NCBI GenBank assembly: GCA_037013495.1
Contig: CM072806.1
Span: 32,428,001-32,492,000, forward strand
Reading direction: 5' to 3'
DNA length: 64,000 bases
DNA from: Hippophae tibetana
Lineage: Eukaryota; Streptophyta; Magnoliopsida; Rosales; Elaeagnaceae
Within the stretch, counting starts at the first letter, position 1. Every line of letters begins with the position of its first letter. The notes below the pieces were generated by a model. That model saw nothing but the letters and a program-made list of their open reading frames with translations. It did no database searches and was not told the DNA's origin. Made by a program: the position numbers and the translations under genes. Below are positions 23,839-35,253 of this stretch, one piece after another.

Positions 23839-24455
23839 TGATGAGTGCTCAAAAACTACTAAAATTACTATGATTTTTAAAAAGATATATTTTTATATGA
23901 TTTTATCATATATTTATTTAAATCTATCTTTTCGAAATCATAGATATTTTTTTTTCCAGATATTGTCGCTTAAAAAAGTAACTTAAAGACTCAATGAAAA
24001 ATACCGGAGGCAATACATCACAAATATATTCATAAAGTAAATGAGGAAAAGTAAAAAAAGATGGAAAAATTGGACAAAATGGGTCAAAAAGGAGGAAATC
24101 GTGCACGCAATTGCCTAGTAGCGTCGGACAACGTGCACAATCGCCTACCAATGTCAAGAAGCGCATGCCGTAATGCCCAACTGTGCCCAAAAACGTGCGT
24201 AGTGTGCGCTACGACACCTAGCCATGCCAAGCAATGTGTACGCATCTCCCAAACCACGCCGAAGCCGGGCGCCCATGTGCGCCCAATACACGTGCGCCCA
24301 CGCCCATCTGTTTCTAGTCCACACGTGCCTACGCCCATCTGCACCCACTCTGCGCGCGCTTTTGTTCCATTCCACGTGCGCCGCTCCGTCCTATCTACCA
24401 TGACATTAGCGATGATGTCATCATGCACCTACTACATATTTCCTCCATTTTAATC
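23839..24455 (+). mobile_element. Family A LTR A4, U3 portion only
   Basis: Starts TGATGAGTGCTC and follows family A through the tggaaaaattggacaaaatg motif into a GC-rich, cysteine/histidine-codon-like U3 stretch. It then stops before the TATA box, where it meets LTR C sequence. Long ORFs on both strands here come from the GC-rich U3 and are not genes. Confidence 0.82.
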
Positions 24456-25427
24456 ATTTTTCTCCCACATGGGGTAAAATATTAAATCATCACATGGTGA
24501 AAATTGGGTTCATAAGATCCCTAGATTAAAAAATTAATTACACATAATTGTGTTCATAAAGCTTATATTTTTCATAAAGAAAGATATAAAAATTGATAAA
24601 AAAAATAGTAGAAGAAGAAATACAATCAATCTCTTGAATTGTAGTGTTAATCTCCTCTTTAAACTCCACCAAAATTGTGTCGTCTCTTGATTTTTCTGTA
24701 ATTTTCTATCTTTTTAGTACCAAAAATTGAAAAAATTATGCTAATGGAGACCACTTAGGGTTTATGGAGTGATTGGAGGCTTAAATATTGCTTAGGTGTG
24801 ATCTAGACCATCAGATTAGCTTTAGATCAAGGGCTACGATCAAAACAAGCAAAAATGATAGCTTTAGAAAATAATAGCATGACAGGTGGCATCAGGAATT
24901 GATTGGGCAAAACAGGGAGCGACGTGTGGCAGAGGAGATTGGTTAGAGTCAACGCGTATTGAGTCAACGACATGTGGTGTGACGAGATTCGAAAAAATGA
25001 CTAGAGTGGCACACGGATGGAACGCTTGGAGCAATGGCGTGGTGATATTTTGCGATGAGGGTTGACTAATTTCTAAACTCAGATTGAACGTTGTACTAAC
25101 ACGTGGTGCACTTTTCATCCTTCTCACACGCAGCGTAATGTGATTCACTCTCCGTGCTTGCATTGAGTTCTTGTGGCTTGTCCAGTCAACTCCCCTACTT
25201 ACGTGGCAGACCACATGGAAACTTGTGATTGGTCATGCATTAAAAATTCATAAAAAATCCATAAAAACTCTAGAAAAATCCCAAAAATTTCCAAAAATTA
25301 TATTTTTACCCCTTTTCACTAAAAAGTTTATATTTTAACATTTTTGGCCATAAAATACTATTTATTGAATAAAACAAGTAAATATTAAGTAAAAAGTGAG
25401 CTAATGACTACTTTCATAGAGTCATCA
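24456..25427 (-). mobile_element. Family C LTR (Athila-like), one end missing
   Basis: On the minus strand it starts TGATGACTC (25427 downwards), runs through a U3 rich in acgtgg and ttgactc motifs, a TATA-like region near 24770 and a leader. The leader ends in a stretch (tttatgaacacaattatg...) that closely matches 59330-59390, the LTR of element D. The same U3 supplies both inverted repeat arms at 21640 and 23626. The end nearest 24456 is cut off against LTR A4. Confidence 0.72.
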
Positions 25428-27338
25428 CTTTCTTATCCTTGATTTCTAGAATAAATTCTTGTAAGAGTAAGAACCACCTGATTGATCTTGGTTTGGCATT
25501 CAATTTACTTAATAGGTATCTTAAAGTAGCATGATCAGAATGCACAATTACTTTATATCCTACTAAATAAGACCTGAATTTGTCTAAAGAAAACACTATA
25601 GCCAAAAATTCCTTTTTAGTGGTGGTATAATTCATTTGGGCATCATTGAATGTTTTGTTAGCATAGTAAATGACATAAAAATGCTTATCCACTTTCTATC
25701 TCAAGATTGCTCCCATAGCATAATCAGAAGCGTCACATATTATTTCAAAGGGTAAAGACCAGTTTAGTGCCATAATTAGAGAGGTAGATGTTAGTTTCAA
25801 AGCGTCACACTTCTTTCAAGGTATTAAAGGCAATAAGGTAGTCATTGTTGAAATCAAAATAAACATCTTTTGATAATAAGTTACATAAGGGATGACTTGT
25901 TTTATAGAAATCTATAATAAATATTCTGTAAAATCCTACATGTCCTAAGAAGTTTCGTATCCTCTTAAGAGATGTAGGGGGAGGTAGTTTGGAAATGAGT
26001 TCAACTTTTGCCTTATCAATTTCAATACCTTTGTTTGAAATTATATGTTGTAACAATATCCCTTCTTGAACTATAAAATGACTTTTCTCCCAACTAAAGG
26101 TTAGATTGCATTCAATGCATATTTCTAAAACCAAAGTCAATTTATGTAAGCAATCAAATGAGTTTCTAAAGATAGAGAAATGTCCATGAAAATCTCAATG
26201 AATTTTTCCACCATGTTTAAGAAAATAGATAGCATGCATCTCTGGAAAGTGGTAGGGGCATTGCATAACCCAAATGGAATTATTCGAAAAGAAAAAAATG
26301 TCCTAAAAGGACATGTAAATGTGGTCTTTTGCTAATCTTTTGGTGCTATCGGTACTTTATTATATTCAGACAATCCATCTAGAAAACAGTAAAACTCGTG
26401 CTTAACTAATATTTCCAACATTTGATCAATGAATGGAAGAGAAAATTGATCCTTTTTAGTATATAAATCCAGTTTCCTGAAATCTATACACATTCTCCAT
26501 CCAGTGATTATTCTAGTGGGCACTAATTCACTTTTGTCATTTTTAACAACTGTTATCCCCGATTTCATAGGTACCACATCCATCTAGTAGTTTAAGAATT
26601 TCTTTCTTAACTACCTCTTACATATTTGGGTTTAGTCTTCTTTGGACCTTTAGTATGGGTTTAGCACCATCCTCCAAGTTGATCTTATGCATACACATCG
26701 TAAGACTAATGCCTCTTATATCCTTAATACTTCGACCTATAGCTTTCTTTAACTTCTTTAGCACTTTTATAAGTTCCTTTTCTTGGGTTTTGGTCATGGT
26801 TGAAGAAATTATCACTGGATAAGTTTCTCCTTATCCTAAAAACACATATTTTAAGTGATCAGGTAAGTCTTTGAGTTCAAGTTCAGATGGATTGTCCTCT
26901 TTGCAAGATGGAGAACTAGGTAGATTTAAAAGTGTACTAGATTTTGGCATTAGTTCATCACTATCTAGTTGTTCAAGATACCCCTTAATTTCCTAATCTA
27001 AATCTTCTTCGACCTTTTCAAGTGTAAGAATAGTTTCAAGCTTGTCTTTTATTCTGGTTTGGGAAAAGTTTCTTTGGACATGATTATCCAAAGGGTCAAC
27101 ATCAAATATTTCATTGATGGTAGAAATAGAAGGAAAATGTGAAGAATCAAAAACTTTAAAATGAACAGTCTCTCCTTGGAATGTCATTGTAAAATTTCCA
27201 TCGCAGACATCAATAATAGTCTTAGTAGTTGCCATAAATGGTCTACCAAGCAGTATTGTGTGCTCTCTGTCCAAGGCTGGATTTTCTTGCATATCTAGAA
27301 TCACAAAATCAACAAGTATTATCAATTTGTCTACATGT
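25428..27338 (-). mobile_element. Athila-lineage pol fragment: protease, RT, RNase H (fossil)
   Basis: Reads right to left. The protease tail comes first, with an ILLGRPFMATTKTIIDV block near 27240. Then come the RT entry motif (AKPILKVQRRLNPNM), VPTRIITGWRMCIDFRKLD near 26480 and a degenerate RT core. An EKSHFIVQEGILLQHIIS block and the RNase H motif [20 protein letters not shown] near 25620 follow. No gag or integrase is attached. It abuts LTR C on one side and LTR A5 on the other. Several breaks. Confidence 0.85.
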
Positions 27339-28595
27339 TGATGAGTGTTTAAGAAGCACTAAAATTATCATGTTTTTATGTACTTTAATTGCTTAAAAAG
27401 ATTTATATTTATATGATTTTTTCATCTTTTTATATAAATTTGTCTTTTTCGAATGACAAGTATTTTTATTGTTTTTTAGGTATTTTTTCTTCAAAAAATT
27501 ACTTAAAGACTTGAAGAAAAATACTAGAGACAATACATCACATATATATTGAGAAACTAAATGAGGAAAAGTCAAAAAGATGGAAAAATTGAACAAAATG
27601 GGTCAAAAATGTCAAAAAAACAATTTTTGCATACAAATGCCCATCCGTGCCAAGCAACATGTGCATCCATGCCGAGAAACGTTCGTAGTGCACTACACCA
27701 CACCGAGCATCCACCTACACATCTTCGTCCATCTGTGTGCATCCACTTGTACAATGCTAAATTTGTGCTCATTTGCATACAATCACCCAAATCATGCCAA
27801 ACCTGCGCACACCGCTATGCCTAGCGACCCCCACATCATGCTGAATTTTCATGCATCACTACGTGCATCAATGTTTACGACATCGTCTGTCCATTATGTG
27901 TTAGTGCTGACGTCAGCGTCCGTCTATTACGTGTATTTCCCATTTTTACCCACTTTTTTTACCTTCTCCTTACCTATAAATACCCCCATCTCCCCTATTA
28001 GACAAAACCAAAAACAACTCATTAAAAAAGTTTTTTAGCTCTTTCTCTATAATTCTTAGTTTTAATAATTTTTATTTGTTTTAAAGTTCTTCTCTTTTTG
28101 AGAAGAACTAGCTATGTTTTTGTAAATTGCTAGCTTTTTGATGCAATAAATAGAAATGAAATCCGTTTGGTGGTTTTCTAGCAATAGAATTAGCATCAAA
28201 GTACTATAAGGATTCTATTTTCTTTATAGTTATTTTTATGTTTTATTCTTATATGTTATATTTAATTTGTCTATGATTAAATTTAACATTGTTATCTTTT
28301 TGTAAACATAATATTATAATAACATTGTTATGCTTGCAAAATATTAAATAAATAAAAATCTCTATAAAATAAATTGATTTGATTTTTATTCAAGATTTTA
28401 TATTAAGAATTTTAGAGAGAACTATATTATTTTTCATTACAAACTTAAATCTGAAAATTATATTTTAAGGTTTAGTTATCGAGTCTAATTTAGAGTAGCG
28501 CTCTTTTATTTGTTGGTACAGTCGATCAGTAGTTAGAGTGAAGCTCTATTTCAAAAGTTTTTATAAGAATTATTATTCGAAAATATATTGATAAC

Positions 28596-30565
28596 TGATG
28601 AGCGAAAACCGGCATCGCCGATTCTTGCCAATACTTTGGTTTTAATATTTATAAAACTCTCGCAAGTGCACGAATCATTTCGAAGAAAATGATAAGTATA
28701 CTCCCAAGGTCGATCTAAGGAAGGAATGTATGTGGTTTTTAATTTATTATTCAAAATTTTAAAAACAAAATTAAATCATAAACATCCTGTCACGATAGTT
28801 TGGTTTTTGTGTTCCTAATCTAATAACATAAAAATAAACATATATACAGATTAATTAAATATAATCTAATAACATAAAAATAAACATAGATACAAATTCA
28901 ATAAATATTTATCTAAAAATAAATATAAATACAGATTCAATAAATATTTATGCAAATTTTATCATTTATATTAGTGGAGTATTTATGGATATAATAACTA
29001 AATTAATTATGCTTGCTCATATTATCTAGGTTATTAAAGATATAAATTGATATTTTATTGATTCGCTCTTTTTTATATAAATACCACCTTTGGTGGGGTT
29101 AGATGTTCTTTGTTAACTAAACAAATCAATTAACACCTATGGGTGGGGTTGATAACTAATTTGGTTAATTAAATTATTTCCTTTTTCTAAGAGATTTGAA
29201 AATGAACCATTTAAATGCCACCTTTGGTGGGGTTAGACAGTTTAAACTTTATTCAAGGTGTCCAAATTAAATCTAAGAATTTAATTATCTGAGTACTAAC
29301 TTTCAAGTTTTAAAACCACTATTGAAAACATGTTGTCAATACATTTTCACATAATAATTCTTATAAAACTTTTGAAATAGAGTTTCACTCTAACTACCCG
29401 GCGATTGTACCAACAAATAAAAGAGCACTACTCTAAATTAGACCGGATAACTAAACCTTAAAATCTAATTTTCAGATTTAAGTTTGTAATGAAAAATAAT
29501 ATATTTCTCTCTAACATTCTTAATATAAAATCTTGAATAAAAATAAAATCAATTCATTTTAGAATTTTTTTACCTATTTAATATTTCGCAAGCATAACAA
29601 CGTTATTATTACATCATGATTATAAATAGCTAGCACAGTTAAATTTAATCACAGACAAATTAAATATAACATGTAAGAATAAAGCATAAAAAATAACTGT
29701 AAAGAAAATAAAATCCTTACAGAACTTCGACGCTATTCCCGTTGCTAGAAAACCTCCAAGCGGAATTTGCACTTCCATTTATTGAATCAAAAAGCTAATA
29801 AATTACAAAAACATTACTAGTTCTTCCCTAAAAAGGAAAGAACTCTAAAACTAAGAGAAATTAACTAAGAAAAACTAAAAACTAAGAAAAGAGAGAAAGA
29901 AAGAATGAAAAGAATGTATTTAGAGGTTTTGAAGGTTTGTTTTGAAGTGAAGGGAAGGGGGGTATTTATAGGTGAGGATGGAGAGAAAAAATGAGTAAAA
30001 CAATGTTAAAAAAAATGTAAAAATGCGTATTGGAAATGCTGAGGTCATTAATGACGTCATGGGGGCGGATGCACGTGAAAAATGGGGCGAAAAGGTGTCG
30101 GCACGCGCGGAAGGGTCTGCTGGGTACGCTGGGCGCGCGCGGGGGGGGGGGGGGGGGGGGCGTGAACAGTGCCCCGCGCGTGTAGTTCTGCGCGGATTAA
30201 CAGTACCGTGCGCGCAGTTCTGTGCAGATGAACAGTACCGCGCGCAGCTTGGGGCGGAGCTGGGCGCTGGGGCGCGGCGGCGCGATTTTCTTCTGTTTGA
30301 CCCATTTTGTCCAATTTTTCCATATTTGTTGACCTTTCCCCATTTATTTATTAATATATTTGTGATGTATTGCTTCCAGTATTCCTCTTTGAGTCTTTAA
30401 GTTGCATTTTAAAGCCAAAATACCTGAAAAACAATAAAAATACCCGTGATTCCGAAAAAAGACAAATTTATATAAATATATGATAAAACATATAAATATA
30501 TATATTTTTAATCAATTAATGTGCATAAAATCATGGTTATTTTAGTGCTTTTTGAGCACTCATCA
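28596..30565 (-). mobile_element. Solo LTR A6 nested inside LTR A5
   Basis: 1970 bp, TGATGAGCG...GCACTCATCA, flanked by the perfect duplication ataac (28591-28595 and 30566-30570). Minus-strand sense, young subgroup. It is closest by eye to A1, sharing long near-identical blocks such as ggaaggggggtatttatagg. It contains a 20-base G run in U3. Structurally whole as an LTR with no internal region. Confidence 0.93.
30141..30160 (+). repeat. Homopolymer of 20 G in LTR A6 U3
   Basis: An uninterrupted run of 20 G flanked by cgcgcgc and cgtgaac. Length may be unreliable because such runs are hard to sequence. On the DNA level it could fold as a G-quadruplex. Confidence 0.9.
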
Positions 30566-30950
30566 ATAACATGTTTTCAGTAATGGTTTTAAAATTGGAA
30601 AGTTATTACTTGGATTATTAGATGCTTAGGTTTAATTTGGAAACCTTGAATAAATTTTAAACTATCTAACCCTTCTAAAGGTGGCATTTAAATGTTTCAT
30701 TATAAATCTCTTAGCAAAAGAGCATTAATTTAATTAACTGAATTAGTTATCGACTCTATAATTTATTTGTTTAATTAACAAAGAATATCTAACCCCACCA
30801 AAGGTTGTATTCATATAAAAAAGAGAGAATAAATAAATATTAATTTATATATTTAATAACTTAAATAATATGAACAAATACAATTAACTTAGTTATTATA
30901 TTCATAAATACTCAACTATTATAAATGATAAAATTTGTATAAGTGTTTAT

Positions 30951-31370
30951 TAAATAAAATTTATTTAAATTAAAATAAAATTAAAAATATATATTTAAAC
31001 TTTATTTTATTTAAAAATAAATAAAAAATAATGAAAAAAAATAAAATAAAAATTATTTTTATGTTTCAATTTCAATTATTTTATTTTAGTTTTTTTGATT
31101 TTTTTAATTTTAATTTTTGATTTTATTTTAATTTTTGATTTTATAATTTTATAATTTTTTTAAATTTTAATTTTACTTTTAATTTTTAATTTTCTTTTGA
31201 TTATTAATTTTTAATTAATTTTAAAAAGGAAAAACTTAATTGGTTAACTTAATTAACTTAGATTTTTAAATAATTTAATTTATTAACTTAATTAACTTAG
31301 ATTTTTAACTTAATTTAATTTATTAACTTATTTAAATTTGAATTTATTAGCATTAAAAATAAAGATAAAA
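30951..31370. repeat. Low-complexity A/T-rich tract
   Basis: Runs of aaaataa, ttttaatttt and repeats of ttaacttaatt, with no coding signal. It separates the end of LTR A5 from Athila 3' sequence. Confidence 0.75.
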
Positions 31371-33665
31371 GAGAGTTATGTCTAGGAGATTAGTTATTAA
31401 AAACCTTTGTGCCACTAGTCTTTCCTAGGAACGTTGCTCTGTTTAAGATGATGGTTTTTAAGGAGCCCTTGTCCCACTATTCTTTCCTTGGAGCACACTT
31501 GGTTAATACTTATTATGTTATTTAACTTAGAAAATATACTAAAAATATATAAAAAATAATAATACTAAAAAAACATTCTGAAACTATCTCCAAAATTTCA
31601 AAGTTTTAATTACAATCTGTGAGGAGATGGTTGCTTTGTTAGATCTAGGTACAACTATGTTTTGATACCTTAGTTGTTTTACTTATAACCTAGGAGTGGG
31701 TTATCTTAAACCCACAATCATGTTCCTAGTTTTAAGTATAGAAAATTTTGAAAATCCATAGGGCTTGATCGAAAAAGTATAGGTAGACAACCTTGTCTTA
31801 CCTAAAGGTTTGATTGACCCAATGATGTGAGGACATTGAGTTTACTTAAAATAAAATCCCCCAAGTTACATCTTGCTAAGACGTTAAACTAAACGTTGGA
31901 TGGGAGACAACCAATCATTTTAGGTAATTTTCTTTTATTTATTTAATTTCCATTGTTTATTTTAGTTTAATTCCTTATGAATAATTTTAGAATTGTTAAA
32001 ACTAAAAATATTAGTTGAGATTTTAGAATGCACAACGATAGTGATATATCCGTGTAAATTTTAATGATTAATATGATGAATACACCTGCATTTCTCCATC
32101 ACTACTTGCACATTTTTAGGAAATAGGTAACCTTTATTCTCTTTTAATTTATCTTTAATTTACAATTGTTATATCGAGGACAATGTAAGTTCTAGGTTAG
32201 GGGTGGTGAAAAATTACTATGCTTAAATTCAAACATTTTAATAACTTTCATTTTTATTGTATTTGATTTTTTTCTTTATGTGGTTTAATAATTTAAAAAC
32301 AATTATAAAAAAAATTAAATCAAATTTAAGTAAATAGTTAAGTCTTTTGCACTTTTAGATTAGTTTTTGAAAACATATCATGGAGTATTTTTTTTGGTAA
32401 TTAGTTACTTTTTATCATAACTAGTATTTCTTGATAGGATATGAAAATTATATTAAACCTAAAAATCGAGATTTAGGAATCAAATAGTGGAGACAACCCT
32501 TCTGAGATATAATTTGAGCATAATTTCTTTTATTCAGAGTAAACTATATTTTTTCTACTCCAACCACATTTCTTATTTCTTCAAATTTTTAGATGATATT
32601 TAGGTATTAGCATTGAATGTATGAATTTTTTTTCTCATCTTAATAGAGTTTCGTATATTTTTTTATTATTTTTGCTTAGATTAAATGATTTAAGTAGAAA
32701 TTGATAGTATATGATTTTATCTCATTCTTGCATGATTTCTATCAAGACAAAAGAGACATATATGAGATTACCTAAACCAAAATCAAACAAAAAAGCTACA
32801 AAATTAACCACTCACCAAAATTCTACAAAAAATTGTACAATCTATACATGGGTTCACTCTCTAATATATATATATTGAAAAATCTCTTCAGAAAAAATAG
32901 AGAGAGAATATATAGTATAATCTACATACTATGACCCACATAGCCTAATTAGTTTGATTGATACATGAAAATAATTTTTATATATGATATTTTTATATAT
33001 GATATCTTTATAATATATACATTCGATTTCTTTCATGAGATCAATGTTAAAATTGCACTTTGAGCCTTTAGTCTTTATATATATGCAAAGATATTAGTTC
33101 ATTTCTATACATAAACTCTTTCACATATAAATTAGTATGAGTGTTTGAACCAATATGATTCAGTGTTTTGAGAGTATTGACTTGTGAGGAAGAGTAAAAG
33201 GAAATTCGTATTCTTGACACTAAGTTTGGGTGAAATTAAATTGATACATGTTTTATATGAAATATGAAATATGAAAATGATTTTAAACTAATTATTATAA
33301 TAAATCATGACTATTTAAGAAGATTAAAATAAAGTATGCTCTAGATTTTTATTATGATCTTAAAGGAGATTTAAAAGTATGAGACATTTTTGTGTTATGT
33401 TTCATTTTTATTTTTATTTATTCTTAAGTTAATTTTTGAATTTTTTGTAATTTTAGTTTTTGAGTTGTTATATTTGTTATTAGTTCAATGTTTGTGGGTA
33501 TCATTACTGAAAAACCTCACGAGACTTAAACTCATCCACTAAGGCAACCTAAGGGTTTAAAGGCTTATTGCATACGCTAAAATGCAATTGTATCAATCTA
33601 GGGAGGTGATTTAGGATAGTTTAATTTTTAGTTTTTATCGGTTCTCTTGCTCAGGGACTAGCAAG
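31371..33665 (+). mobile_element. Athila-type 3' non-coding region (fossil)
   Basis: Landmarks of the region between pol and 3' LTR in Athila-like elements occur in order. These are a ttaaactaaacgttggatgggagacaa stretch (about 31880), matching the usual 'lgaggcaaccca' block, and a gaggacaatgt motif (about 32177), the counterpart of attgaggacaatgt. There is also a gtgggtatcattactg stretch (33495), homologous in inverse to 48810-48835 inside element B, and a gactagcaaga block just before the expected polypurine tract (33655). No coding sequence. Old and degraded. Confidence 0.65.
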
Positions 33666-33868
33666 AAACACACCTCAAAACACATATTCTTCTCTCTTTC
33701 TTTCCCTCCATTTCTTAGTTTTTAGCTTTTCTTAGTTTTAGAGTTCTTCTCTTTTTGAGAAGAACTAATTATGTTTTTGTAATTTATTAGCTTTTTGATT
33801 CAATACATGGAAATGCAAATTTTGTTTTGAGGTTTTCCAGCAACAGGAATAACAACAAAGTACTGTAA
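33666..33868 (+). mobile_element. Family A LTR fragment A7 (R region only)
   Basis: About 200 bp matching A2 from aaacacacctc to tactgtaag, including the agaagaacta hairpin and the polyadenylation signal zone. It joins directly to A8, which runs on the opposite strand. Confidence 0.8.
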
Positions 33869-35253
33869 GGAATATATGTGGTTTTTAATTTATTATTCAA
33901 ACTTTTAAAAATGAAATTAAATCCTAAACATCCTGTCACGATATTTGGGGTTTTGTGTTTTTAACCTAATAACATAAAAATAAACATAGATACATATTCA
34001 ATAAATATTTATACAAATTTTATCATTTATAATATTGGAGTATTTATGGATATAATAACTAAGTTAATTATGCTTGCTCATATTATTTAGGTTATGAAAG
34101 ATATAAATTGATATTTATTGATTCTCTCTTTTTTTATATAAAAACCATCTTTGGTGGGGCTAAATATTCTTTGTTAACTAAACAAATCAATTAACACCTA
34201 TGAGTGAGGTTGATAACTAATTTGGTTAATTAAATTAATTCTTTTTTCTAAGAGATTGAAAATGAATCATTTAAATGTCACCTTTGGTGGGTTAGATAGT
34301 TTAAACTTTATTCAAGGTGTCCAAATTTAACCTAAGAATTTAAGTATCCGAGTACTAACTTTCAAGCTTTAAAATTACTATTGAAAACATGTTGTCAATA
34401 CATTTTCAGATAATAATTCTTATAAAAACTTTTGAAATAAAGCTTTACTCTAACTACCAGGCAATTGTACCAACAAATAAAAGAGCACTACTCTAAATCA
34501 GATCGGATAACTAAACCATAAAATCTAATTTTCAGATTTAAGTTTATAATAAAAAATAATATATTTCTCTCTAACATTCTTAATATAAAATCTTGAATAA
34601 AAAAATCAATTCATTTTAAAGATTTTAACCTATTTAATATTTCGCAAGCATAACAACATTATTATTATATCATGTTTACAAACATCCAGCAAAGTTAAAT
34701 TTAATCATAGAAAAATTAAATATAACATATAAGAATAAAGCATAAAAAATAACTGTAAAGAAAATAAAATCCTTGCAGTACTTTGATGTTATTCATGTTG
34801 CTGAAAAACCTCCAAACGGAATTTGCACTTCCATTTATTGAATCGAAAAGAAAAGAAATTACAAAAACATAGTTAGTTCTTCTAAAAAAGAGAAGAACTC
34901 TAAAACTAAGAAAAAACTAAAAACTAAGAAAAACTAAGAAATGGAGAGAAAGAAAAAGTGGGTGGAAAAATGATTAAAAATGGAGAACATGCGTAGTAGT
35001 GAATGATGGCGTCATATTGATGACATCATGTAGTGTGGGGCACAGCGGCGCACACAAACTGGTTCGTGATGGGCATTGGCGCGCATGGACTAGGCACCAT
35101 GCACGCGTTGGCCGGCACTATTGGGCGGCTGCGTGCATGATTTCCTCCTTTTTGATATTTTTTATGCTTTTGACCCATTTTGTCCAATTTTTACATCTTT
35201 TTTGACTTTTCCGCATTTACTTTATGAATATCTTTGTGATGTATTGCCTCAAA
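33869..35253 (-). mobile_element. Family A LTR A8, both ends missing
   Basis: Follows the U5-to-U3 order of A1 from gaatatatgtggttttt to the gatgtattgcctc motif. It lacks the terminal U5 segment and the final U3 segment. U3 is short and GC-moderate. Confidence 0.82.

Larger units (their letters stand above)
27339..30950 (+). mobile_element. Family A LTR A5, split by solo LTR A6 and lacking its U5 end
   Basis: TGATGAGTG at 27339 begins a full U3 and R (TATAAATA near 27976, AATAAA near 28146). The copy runs to 28595, where A6 is inserted, and resumes at 30571 (atgttttcag) through U5 hairpin sequence until about 30950, where similarity fades. Together with the Athila 3' region and fragment A7 it could be the remains of one larger element, but that is inference. 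Confidence 0.85.

Noticed and set aside
24061-24453. 130-codon ORF rich in Cys, His and Pro, with antisense ORFs
   Set aside because: It lies in the GC-rich U3 of LTR A4; similar ORFs arise in the U3 of A3, A5 and A9 at 20897-21476, 27561-28038 and 36439-36966 without conserved protein sequence.
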